A stretch of DNA of 64,000 nt from Hippopus hippopus (Eukaryota; Mollusca; Bivalvia; Cardiida; Cardiidae): NCBI GenBank assembly GCA_946811185.2, contig OX328108.1, forward strand, positions 7,264,956 to 7,328,955. The letters run 5' to 3'. The translations under genes were made by a program, and so were the position numbers. The notes under the pieces are model-generated. The model did no database searches and was not told where the DNA came from. It saw nothing but the letters and a program-made list of their open reading frames with translations. Shown piece by piece: positions 56,980 through 64,000 of this stretch; the stretch's first letter is position 1, and the number at the start of each line of letters is the position of its first letter.

Positions 56980-57064
56980 ATATCGTCGGTTTACTTCCAA
57001 AACCTCGTAACTACAGCTTGTGACAAGCTGTAGTTACGAGGTTTTGGAAGTAAACCGACGATAT
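56980..57064. repeat. Perfect 85-bp palindrome
   Basis: Arms of 42 bases (56980-57021 and 57023-57064) with a single-base centre and no mismatch. It begins ATATCGTCGGTTTACTTCCA. It lies inside a family D hairpin element whose halves are at about 56930-56979 and 57065-57090. Confidence 0.85.
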
Positions 57065-59218
57065 TTCGTAAATATTTACAAAGTCTCCTTCATTAGGGTC
57101 GAAAAATTACGGACTGATTACTAAAGGGTTATCCATTACTACTCGGCTGTAGGTATTTTGCGGACATTCTAAATTCGGGTTAGACTGCAAAGACCGTTCA
57201 GCCTGAAGCTCCACCATTCAGTATTTTGAGAGATATTCCATTGAACAGATCTGTAAAAATGAAGAAATCGTTCGAACTCTCTTGCCGAAAGAAAATGTCC
57301 TGTCCGTTCCTGAAACACTCCAGGGGTTGAGAACATTTACTAACTTTTAAAGCACAAAATTCAAAACTATAGTCGCTTTTGCGGCCAGTGTAGATCAAGA
57401 TCAGACTGCACAAAACGCGCAGTCTGATCTTTGATCTACACTGTCCGCCGAGGTCCAAAACTATAGACAAAATCAACCATTAACTTGTAACCATTTGGGT
57501 CTTATTTCTAGATTGAATATGTCCGTTGGGTTTATTCAACACTCTATAGCTAAACCCTTATCCTGCTAAATAAATGAAACGTTCAAGCCGAGATTAAAAA
57601 CCCGATTGTTGCTATTTCAAATTCATTTTTTTTTTTGGGGGGGGGGGGTAGGGCGGAAATCGCTGTATCGGACAGTATAGATCCAAGATCAGACTGCACG
57701 TTCTGTGCAGTCTGATCTTGATCTACTCTGTCCACAAAAGGCCAGCAGAGTCGCGCTTAGCAGCGTTAGGGCATCTCGACAGGAAACGAAACATCTAAAT
57801 CTCGATCCCTGGGCAGTTACTGTTATATCACACGTTGCTCAATCGTCTGAAAATCTGATAGACAAGTCTATATAACTGTTGAGGGACTCGTTAACTTTTA
57901 ATTGGCCGAAAAATTTGATTATTTTGCAACAAGATCGATAAATTGTTTATGTAACATCTCCTTGCGGACTTCGTACTACAATGACTGCATCTGCTTCAAG
58001 AAGGGAAAGTACCACATATCTTTTCATTTGACCAAAATCAGAATGAGCCATGTTCTGTGAAAAGGGGGCTTATTGCATTTTCAAAAAGTATCGACTCAGG
58101 TCAGCCTGCGCAATGCATGTCAAGGGACCAGGTTACCTCATGAATCAGTCGGCAATAGTTGTTAGAAAAATGGATTTTATGGATCCACAGTATGTAATGA
58201 TATGTTTGGTATAACATACCACGGAGATGCACCAGTCTCCTTTTTGTCAGAGCGCTGCTCAAATTTTGCAGGTGCACGTAAACACTGCAACACTTCTTTC
58301 TCTTTCCCCCCTCTCTCTCTTGTTTGTGAAAGTATACCCTTGATCGAGTTCCTACGAGTAACATCAGCAACACACATAGCTAAAAAAGGTATAGAAACCA
58401 ACTAGCTAACAGCACCAAGTTGATGACACCAGCGAAGTCAAATTAAGGCGAAACAAAAACCCTTCTGTGAGATTTATATGCTAAATGGTACCCAGTCTAT
58501 TATAATATATGAGCAGCGAAAATAAATGCTTCACCGAAGAAAGCCGATCGCAAGGTAAGATCATATGAATGTCCATGGCAAATTGAATATTAGACAGGAC
58601 TCCCTCAACCTCAGCCCCTTTCTACTTAAAAAAAAAAAAACCTTGACACTGTGTACTGACTGAAATAATGTACGCAGATTGGTAGGTAAGAAAACTTGAA
58701 ACTGCAGTCGGCCAGAACAAAAATTTCGCCTGCCGTAATCGGGAACCTATTCTTGAGACATAAAATGAGATGCTGTCACGGTATCATGTATTTCTACTTT
58801 GTTGGTGGTTTCTTCCTTTACACAGACACAATTGAATGTCTTTCAGTCACAGATGATATCTATCATGCATTACAGTTCCTCAACTGACATCCATTGCCAT
58901 TTATGGACGGTAAGTATCTCAAATTATCTATCTGTGATGGCCATACAGTGCCTGTCGTCATGGATATGCACCTGATATAACTGTTTCATGACTAACGTAT
59001 GGTAACTCAATAAACGTTTAGCTGGCCTGAAACACAGAAATTTTATACCTACCACTATGGCGTTTAATCAGGGGCGTCGCAAGCCCAAAATAAAGTATAG
59101 ACAAAAGTAATACCGACAGTATGACCCGAGGTGCAAAGTGCAGAAGGTGGAAGAGGTTTTCCATGAGGGTCTGCATGGCCTCCCCCAGAAAACTTCTTTA
59201 TTGTGGAAGCTATAATTG

Positions 59219-59475
59219 GCCTGCAACACGCGAAAAGGGGCATTCGGACATTTGCGTAAAGTGTCGTCCCGTATCAGCCTGCGCAGTCCGCGCAGGCTGA
59301 TCCGAGACGACACTTTCCGATCGTGTGTGATTTTCTGTTTCACGCAAGTCTACTGTAGGACAAAATCTAATATTGACGTAAAGTGCCGTCTCGGATTAGC
59401 CTGCGCGGACTGCACAGGCTGATCCGAGACGACACTTTACGCAAATGTCCGAATGCCCCTTTTCGCGTGTTGCAA
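59219..59475. mobile_element. Family B palindromic MITE
   Basis: Ends CCTGCAACACGCGAAAAGGG and its complement. Two internal hairpins have GATCCGAGACGACACTTT flanks. Best-preserved copy of the family in the window. Confidence 0.8.
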
Positions 59476-59778
59476 GCTATATGGTGGCCTCTGGTGAGGG
59501 TATTTTGGGAGAAAGGTTTTTTTTTATCTTTCTTTTATTCTTGCAAAGTGTATGCATCTGCGTTTTTGCGTGCAGACTGCCACGTCCCTGATAAATATGT
59601 TACTGTGAATGACTAAACCCCTTCGAAAACAATCGTGAAAAATAGTTATTGCTGAAAGTGTTAGTCCTTTTGGACAGAGTCAGTCACAAATTATCACACC
59701 TATCATCAGTGCACAAAGAGGACAGCATGACGCATTAAATTGAATTTCATCAAGCGAGTAACAAATGTATGTACTTAC

Positions 59779-59889
59779 TAGCGCTATTGAATCTGTTCAC
59801 ATAATCAGCACACCGTTGAAAAGCTGTAGTTCCGGCAGGGGTTTGGTCCCAGCACATTAGATTGTCCCACGTCATGTTACAATATAGCC
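59779..59889 (-). CDS. Class B1 GPCR exon: hormone-binding domain, middle part
   Basis: 111-nt exon with TTTCAG acceptor and TA|GTAAGT donor, phase 1 to phase 1. It encodes LYCNMTWDNLMCWDQTPAGT followed by AFQRCADYVNRF. This supplies Cys 2, 3 and 4 of the hormone receptor domain and the invariant WDxxxCW. The 'TPAG' wording recalls calcitonin- and PDF-type receptors, in contrast to the TM region. Confidence 0.9.
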
Positions 59890-60730
59890 CTGAAAATGTT
59901 ATTTAATGCAACAATATCATAGACATATTGAAAGTCCCAGTAGCGGCCAAAAGTAAACAACGGGTGTTAAAATGCACCTGGCCAACCAGGTATTACCCCA
60001 GTCAGAAACATCTAAGAGGAAGTTCTTACTTGGAATTATTCTGGCTTCAGCATTTAATAATACCTCTGGAGAGCGTTCTCGATTCAGACAAGCCGCCTGG
60101 TTGGCCAGGAAGCTTTTAATGAAGAGTTTTAAGTAAACGTTGCTTAGCCTTTTCCCAAACAACTCAAATAAACAACGAAACACCAAACAACAAACCTAGG
60201 AATGAAGACCTTTTTTGGGAAAAAAAGCGGGAAAAGGAGAAAATGCTGGTAACCAGCATTTTCTCCTTTCCCCACAATGTTTTCTATTCTATTAAAGACA
60301 AATTTCGTCAATTTGGAAGCATTTGAATTGTCGTCTGTGATTTCTTGCAATTTGGAGTTTCAACGACCCTGAGAATGAAGACCTTTTTTGAAACATTGTT
60401 GGAAAAGGAGAAAATGTTGGAAACCAGCTTTTTCTCCTTTTCCCACAATGTTTTCTATGCTATCAAAGACACTTTTTGTCATTTTGGCAACATTTATTTA
60501 GTCCTCTGTAAATTGCTTTTCAATTTGTACGAGTCTTAAAATTTGTCTGCTGGTATAGGGTTAACTCAATCCCTTATGAAACTACTTTGCAACAGAAAAC
60601 TTTTTTTTTTCGAATAAAAATATATGGGTGCTTAACGTGACTCGAAGTTTGACACATAAATACATATATTCATGTTAAACATTGCGGCTTTGTAATAGTT
60701 CACTTAATCATGACTTTCTTGACCTTCAAC

Positions 60731-60968
60731 TAGGCTGCGTTTCAAGAAACTACGTAGATTTACGCAAATTGTTTGGGATTGTACATGTATATACACACAT
60801 ACGTGCTCGTACGATCTTTACCCAAAGGTATGAACTGGCGTAAAGTTATACAAGTATTTTTCCAAATCGTAAAGTTGTGCGGTTAAGGGAGACTTGCTTT
60901 CAGGCTTGATGCTTGCTTACCTAAACTGCGTACGGAAATTTCATGCGTACGCTGTTTAGTGAAAGGCA
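60731..60968. mobile_element. MITE with GGCTGCGTTTCA ends
   Basis: Ends TAGGCTGCGTTTCAAGAAAC and the complement of GTTTAGTGAAAGGCAC are inverted. The interior has CCAAAGGTATGAACTGGCGT. Intact relative of the split copy at 45850-46365. Confidence 0.7.
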
Positions 60969-61206
60969 CTAAACTTAGTCACGTTTGATATGTCGTAGAC
61001 CTGCAAATACTTGTACACATCCTTTCAGTGCTTGACGTGTCTGGATTTTGGTTGCTTTGTAAAGAAAAAGTATGATTTATCACAGGCCATAGAAGCTCTA
61101 CTGGTCTATAACAGAACATTAAATGTTTCCTTGGCCGATCATCGAACAATTATAGCACATTAGTGCATCGCCTGTATATCACGGAATAAACTCAAATTTT
61201 CATTAA

Positions 61207-62058
61207 CACCGTTTCTTTAAGTAGCAAATTGGCGACTTTACTGTATATAACAAGACAAGGTGTGCAACGAAATCGAAAAAAAACATTGACCCCTTGTCCC
61301 CTTTCAGAGATTATAGTAAACCGAAAATGGAAAAATAAATCTAATTACCGATGCAGATGGGTTCACAAATGATTTTTTCTTCTGTACACTGACCCTCGAA
61401 AGTCCCAAAGGTCTGTTGCCATCAAGCAATAGCTCTCATCTCAAAAAATTTAAGAAGCATCCACATTTTCCGGATCGCCATGCGCTGACGTCACACAATT
61501 CATTATGATGCAGCGATTTAGAACTCACGTGAATTTACTATCAAAAGACAAGTCAAAGTTTTTGACCAATGAACGGTAAAAACGCATTTGAAAATATGCG
61601 AAATGGGAGATGAAAATCATGAAACTGGATTAGATGAAAAGATAAATTATATCAGACAATTTATTAATTTAATAGTTTCATCAATTCACCAAAAACAAAA
61701 AAAAAAAAAAAAAATCGATCTTTGTTTGAAAAAAAAAAATCATTATTCGCTGCAGGATTATAAATCGTGTGACTTCAGCGCATGGCGATCCGGAAAAGGT
61801 GGAAGCTTTTGAAATCTTTGTAGATGAGAGCTATTGCTTGATGGCATGAGCCGTTTGGAACTTTCGAAGGTCAGTGTACAGAAGAAAAATCATTTATGTA
61901 CCCATCTGCACCGGTAACTAGGTTCATTTATCCGTTTTCGTACAAATGTTATCTCTGAAAGGGGACGTGGGTCAAATTTTCTTCGATTTCGTTGCACACC
62001 TTGTCTAACTATATACGATAAAGAGGGAATCGCCAATGTGCTATTTATGGTAACAGTG
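61207..62058. mobile_element. Inverted-repeat element with ~310-bp arms
   Basis: Left arm 61207-~61510 and right arm ~61765-62058 are diverged inverted copies. Paired phrases include AGCAAATTGGCGACT, AAGACAAGGTGTGCAACGAA, CAAGCAATAGCTCTCATCT and GCGATCCGGAAAA. The centre is A-rich unique DNA (poly-A near 61698 and 61730). No protein is encoded. Confidence 0.75.
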
Positions 62059-62127
62059 TCTGATAATGAAAATTTCGTTATCCCTTGATAGACCATTGGA
62101 GTTTCAGAGGCCTATGGATTTATTTAC

Positions 62128-62221
62128 CTTCTTGTATCTTTGCTTCTGCCATCTTTTTATAGCAAAGGTCTTCGTAGGTTTTCAACTTGGCCATTTGTTC
62201 AGCTCTGTTTATAGACACAAC
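62128..62221 (-). CDS. Class B1 GPCR exon: start of the hormone-binding domain
   Basis: 94-nt exon with TTGCAG acceptor and AAG|GTAAATA donor, phase 0 to phase 1. It encodes VVSINRAEQMAKLKTYEDLC then YKKMAEAKIQEG. The helix and its Cys (Cys 1 of six) fit the N-terminal alpha helix that contacts the hormone in this family. A signal-peptide exon should precede it, but none could be supported in 62222-64000. Confidence 0.85.
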
Positions 62222-64000
62222 CTGCAATATATAATTGAGTTGCACTGAACACAAAATGGGTTTTAATGCATCTCTGTGATGGATGACACCAAGCAAGACA
62301 TCATATAATTATGGATCCATAACATCGATTTTGTTTAAAAACCGAATGAATCATGCGGGAGACTGGCCCTTTGACATGCAGAAAATTGACCAATAGCGAA
62401 AAGTTTCGGCCCAGGCTGATCTATGTCGATACTTTTTGCATATGCATTAAACCCCCTTTTCATAGAGCATGTATGAAAAACAGTTTAATTACTTTATGCC
62501 AGTTCTATTAACAAAAGCAAAACTTCTGCATGAGGTCACAGAGTTCTAGTTATCATTCCCCTCAGTTAGAAAATGAATCTTAAAACTTTAGTTTTTATGT
62601 ATCTATAGTGAGGCATTTACTTTCCCTTGCTGTAACACTATTGACAAAAATGCGCCGCTACACCTCATTCATTCATATAGTAAAACTTACTGACTTACAT
62701 GTATGTTAAGTTTCAGTATCATGTTATGTCTATTTCCGGTTGAGGAAATTTTAGCGTAAGTGACGTTTATTTCCGGTAGAGAACAATATACACTGCCATT
62801 TTTAGGGAGTGTGTATGAGATTTTCTGTATTATTTTAGGAGTAACCTTTCTGAAAAGAAACCGGTCAAAGTAAAACTGACAGACAGTAGGACGGGCTTTT
62901 CGTGCTTTGGTGAGAAAATATAAAACTCTCGTTCTTTTTGCGTTTTTCTAATTCTTGATAGTAAGCAAACCCGACAACCTTCATACATGTCAGTAGATTT
63001 ACATGGAGATTTAAGTAACGATCTCCTTGATGATATACGGTATTTGCTGCAAAAGGGTCATATTAATTGAATGGGGTCAACTTTTCGGTCTGTTTATTTT
63101 TCCCGAGGCTGTTTTGTTTCTGTGGTGTAAAAACATTGTACCACTATTCTCCTTGTTGTTACACAGCGACCTGCGCAGCAGTACCAGTAGACCTTGTTTT
63201 GGCGTCCTTATATTAAATATATCATTCTTTCCTAGTCACTGGTTGTTTTCTTATTAAAGGCAGATAAACGAACAAACAAAAATATATGTTGACTGCGTGA
63301 GTAAAACTATTGACAACTTGAGTAAGCATTGTAACATTCCCCATCTAATCTGCCATTCCTTTCTCACCGCTGAGCATTGTTTCGACGTCGGTTAGGAGGA
63401 AAAGAAGCCAGTGAAATGGGGATACTGTTGTGCGGAGTACAAGTAAAATAAACAGGAATGCATGGATATGTTCACTGGCCGCTGCGATACACTTACATGT
63501 AAAATAATGATGAAAAGGAACAAATAAACATCTAATCTGTTTGACATCATTTGCCTGTTAGCTGTTCTTCTCTTTCCCAATAGGCACATAAGTACATTTT
63601 TATAATCAAGCTCGAGCTACATTAAAGCCTAAGTACAAGAGCTAACACAGTTTTCCTTTTAATCTTCGAAATGAATTAGATGGCCTACATGTATGTCATA
63701 CAGAAGCGTTCCTTCGTCGCTTAAGCTCTAAAGTGAGTTATTCAGATTTTCACAATCTCGCAAAACTGAAAAAGTGATTTACCTCTCAATTAAGCAAGGC
63801 GACAGCTAGCAAATCGTTAGTAAAGAGGATAGAGAAAAGTAGGAAAAATTGATTGGTATTTCCTTCATGGGCTACGTAGCCTCTTAAGGTGTTTTCAGAT
63901 TTCGCACACGGGTTTCACAAAACTTGTGGGAATGTCACATGATCAATAACACACGTTGATGACGACGATTTGTATTCAATCAGTAGGATGACGTCATATC
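62222..64000. other. Sequence upstream of the visible receptor exons
   Basis: Contains a family A MITE (62250-62475) and a SINE copy (about 63365-63530). Otherwise AT-rich DNA with no exon I can support. The receptor's first exon and promoter may lie here unrecognised or beyond the window. Confidence 0.5.
63365..63530 (+). mobile_element. SINE fragment
   Basis: Diverged copy of the 26345-26657 family in plus orientation (GAGCATTGTTTCGACGTCGG, GTGCGGAGTACAAGTAAA, ATGCATGGATATGTTCACTG), lacking the tRNA-like head. Confidence 0.65.

Larger units (their letters stand above)
48541..59778 (-). other. Receptor intron within the hormone-binding domain, 11 kb
   Basis: Repeat-dense. It holds family A, B, C and D hairpin elements, a palindrome at 49030-49185 (ATTTTCACGAGTAGCGCAGC core), a MITE at 54285-54440 (GTGTTTGAGATAAAATTTTA ends), an ATT/ATC microsatellite, and the perfect 85-bp palindrome. 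Stretches 49700-50090, 50640-51770, 53560-54280 and 58500-59040 show nothing recognisable. Confidence 0.65.
59890..62127 (-). other. Receptor intron between first two visible ectodomain exons
   Basis: Contains two adjacent family D hairpins (60222-60290, 60388-60456), a MITE (60731-60968) and an ~850-bp inverted-repeat element (61207-62058). A CTGGCCAACCAGG / CCTGGTTGGCCAGG inverted pair occurs at about 59980-60115. Confidence 0.65.

Noticed and set aside
63450..63560. Signal-peptide-like minus-strand frame followed by GTAAGT, a candidate first receptor exon
   Set aside because: It falls within the tail of a SINE copy, and the hydrophobic codons arise from SINE consensus sequence.

Overview
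This window is animal nuclear DNA, most likely from a bivalve mollusc. The evidence is one spliced host gene with multi-kilobase introns, tRNA-derived SINEs, many short palindromic elements that look molluscan, and a Polinton/Maverick virus-like transposon. The species cannot be fixed from the sequence.

Bases 1-17863 are an almost full-length but decayed Polinton. Its ~650-bp terminal inverted repeats (TIRs) lie at 1-644 and 17200-17863, and the left end may run off the window. On the minus strand, from high to low coordinate, are the packaging ATPase, penton-like minor capsid protein, a core/membrane-active-like protein, a dUTPase-like protein, a hydrophobic-hairpin protein, a conserved gene split by a mariner transposon, a small basic protein, the double-jelly-roll major capsid protein, a NUMOD1-like DNA-binding protein and a protein-primed-type DNA polymerase B. 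On the plus strand are a zinc-ribbon/phospholipase A2-like protein, a retrovirus-like integrase with a chromodomain, an adenain-like protease and a fibre-like protein. A RING-finger protein and a DUF2738/ssDNA-binding-like protein on the minus strand close the element. About half the genes carry frameshifts or stops, while the major capsid and several small genes are open. Start codons are preceded by TATAAAAATG-like sequence, and five gene ends carry AT-rich perfect hairpins, so the element appears to have its own transcription-signal grammar.

Bases 20093-62221 hold six minus-strand exons of a class B1 (secretin-family) G-protein-coupled receptor. They cover the six-cysteine hormone-binding domain, TM1, TM2 and TM3-to-TM4 start. 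All exons have consensus splice sites and their phases match across every junction. The last visible exon ends in phase 1, so the gene continues to the left and the Polinton probably sits in its next intron.

The introns are packed with repeats. The most striking is a 14.7-kb foldback element (27503-42158). Its arms are inverted arrays of an 89-bp repeat, and it is bounded by inverted ends and a perfect 9-bp target duplication. Other repeats are a 54-bp frame-preserving satellite (about 22600-23990), several MITE families built around near-perfect hairpins (two sharing the same GC-rich core), tRNA-derived SINEs, microsatellites and a perfect 85-bp palindrome.
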